Source: CAVVJA01 sp963801715
GTDB lineage: Bacteria > Actinomycetota > Actinomycetes > Mycobacteriales > Jatrophihabitantaceae
Direction of reading: 5' to 3'
DNA length: 64,000 nucleotides
NCBI GenBank assembly: GCA_963801715.1
Contig: CAWDGB010000001.1
Location: 62,001 to 126,000 of the forward strand
Part shown: positions 16,910 through 25,749 of the stretch, piece after piece
Position numbering within the stretch: position 1 is the stretch's first letter
Layout of the letters: each line of letters begins with the position of its first letter
Notes under the pieces: model-generated
Database searches by the model: none
What the model was told of the DNA's origin: nothing
What the model saw: the letters and a program-made list of their open reading frames with translations, nothing else
Made by a program: the position numbers and the translations under genes

Positions 16910-18079
16910 GTGATCACAGTCGTTGTGCTGGTCGCACTCGCGCTCGCCGCGTGGATCTACCTCGCGCTCGGCCACGGCCGGTTCTGGAGCACGGCGGTGC
17001 GCCTGCCGACCGTAACCGGCGCAAACATCGCCGGCACGTGGCCAGACGTGACGGCCATCGTGCCGGCGCGCGACGAGGCCGCCATCTTGCCCACAACGCT
17101 GCCCAGCCTGCTCGCGCAGGATTATCCGGGCCGGTTCCGGGTGGTGGTCGTGGACGACGCCAGTTCGGACCGCACGGGAGACGTTGCTCGCCGCATCGGC
17201 GCGCACGTGGTGCGCGGGGACGGGCCGCCGCCGGGCTGGGCGGGCAAGGTCGCCGCCATGGCGGTCGGTGTCCGCTCGGCCGGGACGCCCGAGTACTTGC
17301 TCTTCACCGACGCCGACGTGCGCTTCCCCACTGGTGCGCTCACCGCTCTCGTCACGGCAGCACGTCGGCACGGACTGGACGTGGTGTCCCAGATGGTGCG
17401 GCTGCGGGCGATCAGCCAGTGGGAGCGCCACATTGTCCCCGCGTTCGTCTACTTCTTCGCGCAGCTGTATCCGTTTTCTCGGGTGAACCAACCCGAGTCG
17501 ACCACCGCCGCGGCCGCTGGCGGCTGCATGCTCGTCCGAAGGGAAGCGCTGCAGGAGGCCGGCGGTCTGGCCTGCATCGCCGGTGCGCTGATCGACGACG
17601 TGGCTCTGGGGCAGCTCGTCAAAGGTCGTCGGCCGGGCTCCCGCATCTGGCTGGGGCTCAGCAGCGAGATCGAAAGCGTGCGCTCGTATCCCCGGCTGTC
17701 CGACCTCTGGGCGATGATCAGCCGGAGCGCCTACACCCAACTGCGGTACTCACCATGGCTGCTCGCGGGCACCGTCCTCGGTTTACTGATCGTCTACGTC
17801 GTCCCCCCGGCAGCCACGGTGGCCGGACTGGTTGCCGGGGACGCACTTGTCGCAACGCTGGGCGCGGCCGCATGGACGATCATGGCCGCGACATACGTCC
17901 CGATGCTGCGCTTCTACCGCCTGTCGCCAGCGCGCGCTGTCCTGCTGCCCCTCATTGCGGTCGGCTACCTCGCGATGACGATCGACTCGGCTCGGCAGCA
18001 CCGCCGGGGCCACGGTGGCGCCTGGAAGGGCCGAACCGTGATGCGATCGTCCGCCGATCGACTAACAGATCCGCGGTAG
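16910..18079 (+). CDS. hpnB: Hopanoid-associated glycosyltransferase, HpnB family
   Basis: A 389-aa membrane-anchored GT2 enzyme: one N-terminal TM helix, then a GT-A domain with IVPARDEAAILP, VVVDDASSDRTGD and the DAD metal site at residues 134-136, and about three C-terminal TM helices. The arrangement matches HpnB, found near hopanoid genes. No squalene or hopene cyclase is in the window, so pathway membership is inferred. The start is uncertain: a GTG at 16910 follows a TAGGCT hexamer immediately, and a second GTG lies at 16925. It runs convergently into hypE with an 18-bp overlap. Confidence 0.75.
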   Translation: MITVVVLVALALAAWIYLALGHGRFWSTAVRLPTVTGANIAGTWPDVTAIVPARDEAAILPTTLPSLLAQDYPGRFRVVVVDDASSDRTGDVARRIGAHVVRGDGPPPGWAGKVAAMAVGVRSAGTPEYLLFTDADVRFPTGALTALVTAARRHGLDVVSQMVRLRAISQWERHIVPAFVYFFAQLYPFSRVNQPESTTAAAAGGCMLVRREALQEAGGLACIAGALIDDVALGQLVKGRRPGSRIWLGLSSEIESVRSYPRLSDLWAMISRSAYTQLRYSPWLLAGTVLGLLIVYVVPPAATVAGLVAGDALVATLGAAAWTIMAATYVPMLRFYRLSPARAVLLPLIAVGYLAMTIDSARQHRRGHGGAWKGRTVMRSSADRLTDPR

Positions 18080-19132
18080 TTGTTCCCCGAGTGGCGTGTC
18101 GACGACGCGAGTGCCGCCGAATGTCGTCGTGGCGACCACCATCGACGGGTGGTCCTCCACACATTCGCCGATAATGGCCGCACCACCGCCGAGCGGATGC
18201 GCCCGCATCGCCGCCAAGACGGCGTCGCCGTGTTCCCGCGGCACGAACGCCACGAGCTTGCCCTCGTTCGCCACGTACAGCGGATCGAGGCCCAGCATGG
18301 CGCAGGCGTTGCCGACATCGGCCGGCACCGGAATGGCCTTCTCCACCAGCCGCACGCCGACGCTCGACGCGGCCGCGATTTCGTTCAGCGACGTCGCCAG
18401 GCCGCCTCGGGTCGGGTCGCGGAGCGCGTGCAGGTCGGACGTGACCGCCAGCATGGCGGCGACCAGCGGATGCAGCGCCGCGGTGTCGCTCGTGATCTCG
18501 GAGCCGAAACCGAGTCCTTCTCTAACACTCATGATCGCGATTCCGTGGACTGCGATGGCACCGCTGACGATCACCACATCGCCCGGTCGGGCGCGGTCCG
18601 GCCGAATGTCGACACCCGATGGCACCAAACCCACGCCCGCGGTGTTCACGTACACCTGATCACCGTGACCGGAGTCCACGACCTTGGTGTCACCAGTGAC
18701 GATCGTGACGCCCGCCGCGCGCGCGGCAGCGCCCATATCCGCCGCCACTCGGCCCACGATGCCGAGTGCTGTCCCCTCCTCCAGAACGAACCCGCACGAC
18801 AGGTGCGCCGGCATAGCCCCGCTCATCGCCAGGTCGTTGACCGTGCCGTTGACGGCCAGGTGCCCGATGGAGCCGCCGGGGAAGAACAGCGGTCGGACGA
18901 CGAATGTGTCAGTGGAAAAGGCGATCCTCGCGCCGCCTAGTTCCACGACCGCTGAGTCGGCGAGGCCGCTCGGGCCCACACCGAGCGCCGGGACGAAAAG
19001 ATGCTCGATGAGTTCGGCCGACAGCTGACCGCCGCCACCGTGGCCCATCACGATAGTGGGACTGTCGCGCAGCGGCACCGGGCAGGCCCAGCCCTCGAAA
19101 TCGAGCGGCTGCGCGTCGAGTACCTCAGCCAA
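18062..19132 (-). CDS. hypE: Hydrogenase maturation factor HypE (cyanide synthesis)
   Basis: A 356-aa ATP-dependent dehydratase of the PurM/SelD fold that converts its C-terminal thiocarboxamide into thiocyanate, giving the CN ligands of the NiFe site. The essential C-terminal motif PRIC ends at Cys356. The ATP-binding VMGHGGGGQLS and DPTRGGLATSLNE segments are clear. A TTG at 19132 with a GGGAGGTGG site 6 nt upstream gives family length, although the frame is open to 19273. The gene overlaps hypD by 85 bp and is the last gene of the hyp operon. Confidence 0.92.
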   Translation of the reverse strand: MAEVLDAQPLDFEGWACPVPLRDSPTIVMGHGGGGQLSAELIEHLFVPALGVGPSGLADSAVVELGGARIAFSTDTFVVRPLFFPGGSIGHLAVNGTVNDLAMSGAMPAHLSCGFVLEEGTALGIVGRVAADMGAAARAAGVTIVTGDTKVVDSGHGDQVYVNTAGVGLVPSGVDIRPDRARPGDVVIVSGAIAVHGIAIMSVREGLGFGSEITSDTAALHPLVAAMLAVTSDLHALRDPTRGGLATSLNEIAAASSVGVRLVEKAIPVPADVGNACAMLGLDPLYVANEGKLVAFVPREHGDAVLAAMRAHPLGGGAAIIGECVEDHPSMVVATTTFGGTRVVDTPLGEQLPRIC

Positions 19133-20253
19133 TCGAGGCCACCTCCCGTTCGGGTACTCGACGGCGTTGTCAGCCGGCGGTACAGGTAGTACGCGGCGCA
19201 GGCACCCTCGCTCGATACCATCGTCGCTCCGAGCGGGTTGCGCGGCGTGCACAGCGTGCCGAACGCGCTGCACTCGTGCGGCTTGATGAGACCCTGCAGC
19301 ACCTCACCGCTTCGGCATACGGAGGACTCATCGGTGTTGATGTCGCCAACCTGGAACCGGTACTCGGCATCGAAATCCCGGTACGTCTCGGACAGCCGCC
19401 AGCCGCTCTCCGGGATGACGCCGATGCCGCGCCATCCGCGATCGGTGACTGTGAACACCTCCGAGAGCAGCTTGCGGGCAGCAACATTGCCCTCCGGTTG
19501 CACGGCCCGCGCGTACGCATTGTCGAGGTAGGACTCGCCCCGTTCCAGTTGGTGCACTGTGCGCCGAATGCCCTCGAGGATGTCCAACGGTTCGAATCCG
19601 GTCACCACGATAGGGACGGAATAGCGGTCGACCAGCGGTGGGTACTCCTGCGTGCCCATCACGCTGCAGACGTGGCCAGCCGCGAGGAATGCCTGCACCC
19701 GACAAGTCGGCGACTGCATGATCGCGTCGATGGCGGGCGGAACGCGCACGTGCGACACGAGCATGCTGAAGTTCGGGACGTCGAGCCGCTTTGCCTGGAA
19801 CACCGCCATCGCATTCGGCGGGGCCGTCGTCTCGAATCCGATACCGAAGAAAACCACGTCTCGATCGGGGTTCTCGCGAGCAAGCTTGAGCGCGTCCAGC
19901 GGCGAGTACACGACGCGCACGTCACCACCCTCGCTCTTCACCCGGAAGAGGTCCCGGCCGCTACCGGGCACGCGAAGCATGTCGCCGAAAGAACAGAAGA
20001 TCACGTCCGGTCGCGATGCGATCTCCAGCGCCTTGTCGATGAGCTCGAGCGGCGTGACGCACACCGGGCAACCAGGACCGTGGATCATCTCGACCTGGTC
20101 CGGAATGAGCTGGTCGATGCCGTGCCGGATGATCGTATGCGTTTGACCCCCGCAGACCTCCATGATCGCCCACGGTTGGGTGACGGTGGCGTGGATGTCG
20201 TCGAGCAGCCGCTTGGCGAGCTCCGGGTCGTTGAACTCGTCGAGGTATTTCAT
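19048..20253 (-). CDS. hypD: Hydrogenase maturation factor HypD (Fe(CN)2CO assembly)
   Basis: A 401-aa iron-sulfur scaffold on which, with HypC, the Fe(CN)2CO unit is built. Conserved Cys34 (EVCGGQTHT), Cys62 and Cys65 (GPGCPVCVTP) and the GFETTAPP motif are present. The ATG at 20253 overlaps the hypC stop (ATGA). The C-terminal ~40 residues after YYLYRRL are an atypical basic/Ser-rich extension that overlaps hypE in another frame; most HypD proteins stop near this point, so a lost stop is possible. Confidence 0.92.
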   Translation of the reverse strand: MKYLDEFNDPELAKRLLDDIHATVTQPWAIMEVCGGQTHTIIRHGIDQLIPDQVEMIHGPGCPVCVTPLELIDKALEIASRPDVIFCSFGDMLRVPGSGRDLFRVKSEGGDVRVVYSPLDALKLARENPDRDVVFFGIGFETTAPPNAMAVFQAKRLDVPNFSMLVSHVRVPPAIDAIMQSPTCRVQAFLAAGHVCSVMGTQEYPPLVDRYSVPIVVTGFEPLDILEGIRRTVHQLERGESYLDNAYARAVQPEGNVAARKLLSEVFTVTDRGWRGIGVIPESGWRLSETYRDFDAEYRFQVGDINTDESSVCRSGEVLQGLIKPHECSAFGTLCTPRNPLGATMVSSEGACAAYYLYRRLTTPSSTRTGGGLDWLRYSTRSRSISRAGPARCRCATVPLS

Positions 20254-20540
20254 TCCGGCGCCTCCCGGCCGTTGTCGCGTGACGCCTGGGCCCACGCGTC
20301 GCCGAACTCCTTGTCGAGCTCACCCAGCTCCCTGAACAGGGCAAGCGTCTCCATCGCCGACTTCTCGTCGAGTCGCTGCAGGGCGAACCCGACGTGCACG
20401 ATCGTGTACTCACCAACCTCGAGGTCCGGCACGAACTCCAGGCAGACATCCTTCTCGACGCCACCGAAGTCGACCTTCGCCATCCGAGTCTGATCCCGTT
20501 CCCAGATGTCGAGCACCTTGCCAGGGACGGCTAAGCACAT
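20250..20540 (-). CDS. hypC: Hydrogenase assembly chaperone HypC
   Basis: A 96-aa OB-fold chaperone that shuttles the iron cofactor with HypD. The essential MCLAVPGKV N-terminus (Cys2) and the EYTIVHVGFALQRLDE motif (His49) are present. The charged C-terminal extension after ~residue 75 is longer than usual. Its start overlaps the end of hypF by 10 bp and its stop overlaps hypD, indicating translational coupling. Confidence 0.93.
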   Translation of the reverse strand: MCLAVPGKVLDIWERDQTRMAKVDFGGVEKDVCLEFVPDLEVGEYTIVHVGFALQRLDEKSAMETLALFRELGELDKEFGDAWAQASRDNGREAPE

Positions 20541-22942
20541 GGTTCCTCCAATGGGGTTGGTGTCGAGTTCAGCGCTCCGCGATGTTCTGGCTGCCGGCGG
20601 ATATGTGCACCGACGACGAGCTGCCCCAAAGCCAGGCCGGCGTCGCTCGGGGGTACGAGCCGGTGGCGCAACACTTGGAAGCCAACTTCGGTTAGGCCTT
20701 CGACAGTCAGTGAGCTCAGCAATGCATTCAGGAAAACGCCGCCGGACAGGGCCACGGTGTTCGCGCTCGTGCGATCACGGGTATACATCGCAACGTCGAT
20801 CACCAGTCGCGCGACGGCGATGTGGAATCGCGCGGATATCACGGCAGCGTCCACGCCCGACTGAACGTCGGCCGCCGCCGCCGCGATCACCGGTCCGGGG
20901 TCGAGTTGCGCGGGACCCGCCGCGTCGCCGTCCAGCCCGAACGAATATGGCGCGGCACACGATTGGATCGCGTCGCGGGCCAGGCCCTCGAACCGCATCG
21001 CGGCCTCGGCTTCGTACGCGACCCGATGGCACACGCCGGCCAGGGACGACATCGCGTCGAACAGCCGACCCATGCTCGACGTCGGCGTACAGCCCAGCCC
21101 GGTCGAAAGCTGGCGAGCGAGCACGCCTCGCTCCGTCGGCGTGCACGCGGCGACACAGGGCAGCCCGGGATCCCACGCGACACCGGCGCTATGGAGATGA
21201 GACAGCGCCATCCGGCAGGGATTGCGCACACCGGCGTCCCCGCCCGGCAGCGAGACGTAGCGCAGGTGGGCCACTCGCTCATAGCCCTCATAGTCAGCAA
21301 GGAGGACCTCGCCACCCCATACCGCCCGGTCGTCGCCGTAGCCGGTGCCGTCGAACGCCACTCCGATCACCGGCTCGCGCCCGTCGTGGCGGTTCTCTGC
21401 CATCGCGGAGGCAACGTGTGCGTGATGGTGCTGGACGGTGCGGACCGGTAACCCCCCCGGATTCCGCCGGGCCCAGGTCGCGCTGCGATAAGCCGGATGC
21501 CGGTCGGCGATGATCACCTCGGGCGTGGTGGACGTGATCGCCTGCAGGTGGCTCGTCGCCTTGTCGAACGCCTTGAGGGTCGCGAGGTCGTCCATGTCGC
21601 CGACATGGGCGGACAGCCAGGCGTAGCGCTCGGCCCCGACACAGAACGTGTTCTTCAGGTCGCCGCCCACCGCAAGCGCGGGCACCACCTCAACGGGCAA
21701 CGCCAAGGGCATGGGGGCGAAGCCGCGCGACCGCCGGACCGGCAGCTGGCTGCCCGCGGCAACGCGAACCACCGAGTCGTCGCAGGGCACGTAAATACGC
21801 CGGTCGTGACCGAGCCACGCATCGGCAATACCCCCGAGGCGGTCGAGTGCGTCGGCATCGTCCGTGACGATCGGCTCGCCCGCCAGGTTGCCACTCGTCA
21901 TCACCAGCACCGGCGAACCGGGCGCGTCTGCGGGCAGGCCGAACAGCAGGTGGTGTACCGGCGTATAAGCGATCATCACGCCGATGTCCGGATTCGTCGG
22001 CGCGACCGCATCCGCCAACCGGAGCGACGGGTGGCGGCGCTTCGGCAACAACACGACCGGTCGTCGATCGTCTTGCAGGAGGGCACTTTCCGCGTCGCCG
22101 ACCTCGGCAATCGAGCGAGCGGTTTCGAGGTCGGGCACCATCACGGCGAAGGGCTTGTCGCCGCGGTCCTTGCGCTTGCGCAACGCGGTAACTGCGGTGT
22201 CGTCGCCCGCGGCGCAGGCCAGGTGATAGCCACCGATTCCCTTCACCGCTACTATCGCGCCGGCATCGATCAGGCGACGGGTCAGAGCGATCGCCGCGTT
22301 GCCCCTGAGGTCAAGCTCCCCCGGCCGACGCAGGGTCAGGACCGGCCCGCAGTCCGGGCAGGCGACGGTCTGGGCGTGGAATCGTCGATTGGCGGGGTCG
22401 GCGTACTCGGCGGCACACGCCGAGCAGAACGGCAGCTCCGCCATCGTCGTCATCGGCCGGTCGTACGGGAGGTCAACGACGACGGTGAAGCGCGGTCCGC
22501 AGTTGGTGCAGCTGATGAAGGGGTGCCGGTACCGGCGATCGGCCGGATCAGCCAGTTCCGCCCGGCAAGCTTCGCAGGTGGCGATGTCCGGCGAAACGAG
22601 AGTGCGCCCCCGCCCGTGCCGAGACGACTCGATGACGAACTCCGTGCCACCGCGACAGGGCATCTGCTCTGCGGTCACTGTCTCGACGTGGGCAAGAACG
22701 GGGGCCTCCGGCCCGAGCCGACGATGGAACTCCGCCACAACCGATGCAGAGCCCTCGACCTCGACGATCACCCCGTCGGCCGCGTTGCCCACCGATCCGG
22801 ACAGGCCGAGCTCGCGGGCGAGCGCGTAGACGTAGGGACGAAATCCGACGCCCTGCACGAGACCGGTGACCGCCAGAAGGCGCCGCACGCGGGACGGCTC
22901 GACGCCGGGGTGGTGCTGGCCTGCCGCCCCGCTTCCCGCCAT
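20531..22942 (-). CDS. hypF: Carbamoyltransferase HypF (cyanide ligand precursor)
   Basis: An 803-aa enzyme converting carbamoyl phosphate and ATP to the carbamoyl donor for HypE. Domains in order: acylphosphatase (~20-110, with GLVQGVGFRP), two zinc fingers (CEAC...CTNC and CSAC...CPDC), a YrdC domain (VKGIGGYHLAC, RKRKDRGDKPFAVM), and a Kae1-like domain with the HHHAH motif and FDGTGYG. The ATG at 22942 is supported by a GGTGAGG site; the open frame to 23071 is not. It is separated from the upstream microprotein gene by 176 bp, so it may have its own promoter. Confidence 0.93.
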   Translation of the reverse strand: MAGSGAAGQHHPGVEPSRVRRLLAVTGLVQGVGFRPYVYALARELGLSGSVGNAADGVIVEVEGSASVVAEFHRRLGPEAPVLAHVETVTAEQMPCRGGTEFVIESSRHGRGRTLVSPDIATCEACRAELADPADRRYRHPFISCTNCGPRFTVVVDLPYDRPMTTMAELPFCSACAAEYADPANRRFHAQTVACPDCGPVLTLRRPGELDLRGNAAIALTRRLIDAGAIVAVKGIGGYHLACAAGDDTAVTALRKRKDRGDKPFAVMVPDLETARSIAEVGDAESALLQDDRRPVVLLPKRRHPSLRLADAVAPTNPDIGVMIAYTPVHHLLFGLPADAPGSPVLVMTSGNLAGEPIVTDDADALDRLGGIADAWLGHDRRIYVPCDDSVVRVAAGSQLPVRRSRGFAPMPLALPVEVVPALAVGGDLKNTFCVGAERYAWLSAHVGDMDDLATLKAFDKATSHLQAITSTTPEVIIADRHPAYRSATWARRNPGGLPVRTVQHHHAHVASAMAENRHDGREPVIGVAFDGTGYGDDRAVWGGEVLLADYEGYERVAHLRYVSLPGGDAGVRNPCRMALSHLHSAGVAWDPGLPCVAACTPTERGVLARQLSTGLGCTPTSSMGRLFDAMSSLAGVCHRVAYEAEAAMRFEGLARDAIQSCAAPYSFGLDGDAAGPAQLDPGPVIAAAAADVQSGVDAAVISARFHIAVARLVIDVAMYTRDRTSANTVALSGGVFLNALLSSLTVEGLTEVGFQVLRHRLVPPSDAGLALGQLVVGAHIRRQPEHRGALNSTPTPLEEPCA

Positions 22943-23118
22943 GGCGTGCCTCACCCCCGATACCGCGGTGCGCGCACGCGTGCTCGCTGGTCCGGGGCGC
23001 CCCGACGAGAGTCCGGCGTCGAATCGACTGGGCGCGCACGCGTGCCGAACGGTCCAACTGGTCGAACTCATCGGACGTTACTCTCGCCTGGACTTCCTGG
23101 CGCGGTCAGGCGGCCGAG

Positions 23119-23220
23119 TCACATATGGCGGATTTCCAAGTAGCGCTTGACGTCTGGGAAGGTGGCCGCAACCGCGGCCACGATGACGCCCACTACCGCC
23201 AACTTGATGAGGAGACTCAC
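23119..23220 (-). CDS. 33-aa membrane microprotein (DUF6893-like)
   Basis: A very short gene whose GTG start overlaps the hupD stop (GTGA), with a GGAGGTG site 8 nt upstream inside hupD. The product starts MSLLIKLAVVGVIVAAVAAT, a single predicted TM helix, followed by FPDVKRYLEIRHM. The pattern of a hydrophobic helix and a basic PD-x-RRY tail resembles DUF6893 small proteins. Tight coupling in the hydrogenase operon suggests a membrane tether or assembly role, but nothing is proven. Confidence 0.65.
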   Translation of the reverse strand: MSLLIKLAVVGVIVAAVAATFPDVKRYLEIRHM

Positions 23221-23732
23221 GACGTTTTCACCTCCTTCGGCCATCCGTTGTTCTGCTGCATGACCTGCTCCGCGAGGGCGATGGCGTCGGGCACGGCGGC
23301 CTGCATGGTGGCACTCAGGCCGATGCCTTCCTCGATGATCGCAGGTTCACATGCAACGATGAGGACGGACGCCACGCGTCCCCCGAGTGCGGCGAGGTGC
23401 GCGAGCACCGTGGCCGGATCCATCCCGTGGGCGTCGACGAGCGGGCTGGCCCCACTCGCAACGGCCTGCCCGGCGCCTGCGAACCGGCTCTGATCGACCT
23501 CGACGAGGCTGACGGTGCCCGGCGCGTGCCCGCGGGGTGCGGCGTCGATGAGGACGAGAACGTCGTACCCCTCGAGCAGCCGGTAGGCGAGGTGAACGCC
23601 TCGAATTCCGTAGTCCCCAATTTCCACGTTCTCCGCATGTGGCCGACCGGCCAATTGACGCACGACTTCGACGCCGAATCCATCGTCGCTGAGAAAGATG
23701 TTCCCGACGCCGGCGACCAGCATCCTGCTCAT
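23217..23732 (-). CDS. hupD: Hydrogenase maturation endopeptidase
   Basis: A 171-aa HybD/HupD-type protease that removes the large-subunit C-terminal peptide once nickel is in place. The GVGNIFLSDDGFGVEVV N-terminus, Asp63 (LIDAAPRG) and His101 (DAHGMDP) are the expected nickel-sensing positions; the first ligand, Glu in E. coli HybD, is Asp17 here. The ATG overlaps the preceding stop (ATGA). Its presence fits a large subunit with a C-terminal tail after DPCxPCxxH. Confidence 0.9.
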   Translation of the reverse strand: MSRMLVAGVGNIFLSDDGFGVEVVRQLAGRPHAENVEIGDYGIRGVHLAYRLLEGYDVLVLIDAAPRGHAPGTVSLVEVDQSRFAGAGQAVASGASPLVDAHGMDPATVLAHLAALGGRVASVLIVACEPAIIEEGIGLSATMQAAVPDAIALAEQVMQQNNGWPKEVKTS

Positions 23733-25102
23733 GGCTCGCCGTCCGCGACTGGTTCATCGTCCGGGGCCGACTCGACGTCGATCGGTTGTACCTCGTCGGG
23801 GGCAAAGTAGAGGTACCGTCCGTGCCAGCGCTGGATCTCGGCCCACTCTTCGTCATCGTCCGGCGTCACGCCCAAGTGCTGCGCACCGTCCACATCGAAG
23901 AAAACTGCCTGAACCGTGGCCGGTCGGCCGGCGAGGAACATGTCCTGAGCATCGGTGTGACGCGCGCCCGGCCGCAGCCTTACCTTGGACCCGCGGGCGA
24001 CTCGCACGCCGTCGATCACGATGGCATCCGTTTCCGGCGACACGGACCGATCGGCACCGGGATCCCACCACGGCGTGCCTGGCGTCAAGAACGTCTCGGG
24101 CTGCGACGGTGCCGTAGAACGGTCGTCGGGTCGGATGTCATCGCCGGTGACCTGCCGGAGGTACCGCACTGCACCGTGCAGCCGATCAAGGTGGTCCGGC
24201 GGCAACGTGTCGACCTGATCAATCACGGCCGCGGCCCGCGGATCGGTCGCGCGCGCCTCGTCCTTCTCCGCATCGGTGAGGGTCATGGTGCGCAACGTGA
24301 GGATCTCGTCGATCTCGGTCGCGTCATAGAGCGCGCCCGGACTCTCCGGCGCGATCTGAGGGTTGTCCTCGAGGATGATCGGCGAGGACAGCATCACCGA
24401 CGGGGAACTCCCCAGCACCGGCCAGGTGCCGTCGTTCTGACAGCCGGCGACATCGAGCGCGGCCCACTCGGGCGGATCGGTCATCGACAGGAATCGGCCG
24501 CGGTCGAGCGCGCAGAACGTATGCGCCGCGACGAGCGCGCTGCGCAGTGCGTCATCACGGCCGCGAAACCGTCCGGCGGTCCGATTCTCAACCCGAACCG
24601 TCAGCCGGCGCGCCCCGAACGGTCCCGGCAGATCCGTCACAGCAATGACAATCGCACCGGCAATTGCCCGGGCTTCCCGGTGCACGCCGGATGAATCAGT
24701 GGACTCCGCATCGACCGTGAACGGCCACTCCCGAGCCTGCGCCTGCAGCCGTGCGATTGGCACCTGGACCTCGACCTGCCGGTCGACCGCCTCGTCCCAG
24801 TCCGGCTGGTCGCCGCCGGTGCGATGCTGCGCGTGCAGGAAACACGCCCGGACCCGGAGGCTGGCGCCAGGATCGGCCTCGAACACGATCTCGGTCTGGC
24901 TACTGGACCGCTCCGATGGGTCGTCGGCCACATAGCCGGGCGGCATCAACACGCCGAATTGCCAGCGGTTCGTGTTCTTCCCGGACGATGCGCGGTAGGG
25001 GTAAAGAACGTAACCCTCGTACAGCAGAGCGTCGGCAACCGCACGGATGGCGGCGAACGGGTCGCCCGTGGGGGCCTCACCATGGCCGAGCTGCCCGGTC
25101 AC
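23729..25102 (-). CDS. Conserved hydrogenase-operon protein of unknown function, 457 aa
   Basis: Starts at the GTG at 25102, which overlaps the DUF6084 stop (GTGA). Much of the frame further upstream to 25537 is antisense noise. The N-terminal half (FAAIRAVADALLYEGYVLYPYR, RWQFGVLMPPGY, WDEAV) is a mixed alpha/beta domain. The C-terminal quarter contains PETDAIVIDGVRVARGSKVRLRPG and QAVFFDVDGAQHLGV, a small beta-barrel-like module. No catalytic motif or TM segment is seen. Position between DUF6084 and hupD in a group 1h operon suggests an accessory or assembly role; this is inference from location. Confidence 0.7.
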   Translation of the reverse strand: MTGQLGHGEAPTGDPFAAIRAVADALLYEGYVLYPYRASSGKNTNRWQFGVLMPPGYVADDPSERSSSQTEIVFEADPGASLRVRACFLHAQHRTGGDQPDWDEAVDRQVEVQVPIARLQAQAREWPFTVDAESTDSSGVHREARAIAGAIVIAVTDLPGPFGARRLTVRVENRTAGRFRGRDDALRSALVAAHTFCALDRGRFLSMTDPPEWAALDVAGCQNDGTWPVLGSSPSVMLSSPIILEDNPQIAPESPGALYDATEIDEILTLRTMTLTDAEKDEARATDPRAAAVIDQVDTLPPDHLDRLHGAVRYLRQVTGDDIRPDDRSTAPSQPETFLTPGTPWWDPGADRSVSPETDAIVIDGVRVARGSKVRLRPGARHTDAQDMFLAGRPATVQAVFFDVDGAQHLGVTPDDDEEWAEIQRWHGRYLYFAPDEVQPIDVESAPDDEPVADGEP

Positions 25103-25749
25103 GATGCGCCCTGCGTGGAGCCGGCCGCTTCGGCGAGCAGAGTCGTCACGGCAAGCTCCCACGTCGGCAGCGCTCGGGCGGTCTTGAACGCACCCAATGC
25201 CTCCAACGTGTCGAGGCGCAGCCGCAACCAGCCGCTGTTCGGGTAGAACGCATCCATCATCGCGCGCCATTCGGTGACCGGCACCCGGTAGGTCGCTTCC
25301 TTGTGCCATGGCACCTGGGCAACGCTGAAGCCGGTCTCCCCGCGGGTGAAGATCGTCCCGCTGAACAACAGCAGAAACGGGATGTCGTCCTGTTGCAGCG
25401 CGTGGAAGTAGCTGGTCGCGGCGATCTCCAGGTCGTACGTGCACGCGACGGGTAGGTCGATCTCGATGCCGCCGGTAAAGCTCGGAACCATCGCAGCAAT
25501 GTTGGCGAACTGAAGCGGCTTGAGCGTCTCCGCCCAACGCGAGGTGTCCCCGAACAGGTCGTTGAGCTGGCGAGCCTCAGCAGGCGTATACCGGCGCTTT
25601 TGCGGTTCGATCCGCAGCTGAACCCGCAGCGCGATGGCATGGACGCGTACTCCGGTCGTCTCCGAGATGCGCAGCTTGAACACGAGCGTCGGACCCGCGG
25701 CGTAAGGATCGGCGCGGACGTCAATGCAGTCGAAGACGAGCTCAGGCAT
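25099..25749 (-). CDS. DUF6084 family protein (group 1h hydrogenase cluster)
   Basis: A 216-aa soluble protein beginning MPELVFDCIDVRADPYAAGP, rich in beta strands, with RRYTPAEARQLNDLFGDTSRW and a VPWHKEATYRVPVTEWR segment. I place it in DUF6084, found in actinobacterial high-affinity hydrogenase loci. The ATG at 25749 overlaps the end of the DUF5947 gene by 8 bp. The function is unknown; absence of cysteines argues against an electron-transfer role. Confidence 0.7.
   Translation of the reverse strand: MPELVFDCIDVRADPYAAGPTLVFKLRISETTGVRVHAIALRVQLRIEPQKRRYTPAEARQLNDLFGDTSRWAETLKPLQFANIAAMVPSFTGGIEIDLPVACTYDLEIAATSYFHALQQDDIPFLLLFSGTIFTRGETGFSVAQVPWHKEATYRVPVTEWRAMMDAFYPNSGWLRLRLDTLEALGAFKTARALPTWELAVTTLLAEAAGSTQGAS

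Noticed and set aside
21497..23143. A 548-codon open frame on the + strand
   Set aside because: Antisense to hypF, whose acylphosphatase, zinc-finger and YrdC motifs are unambiguous. A high-GC shadow frame.
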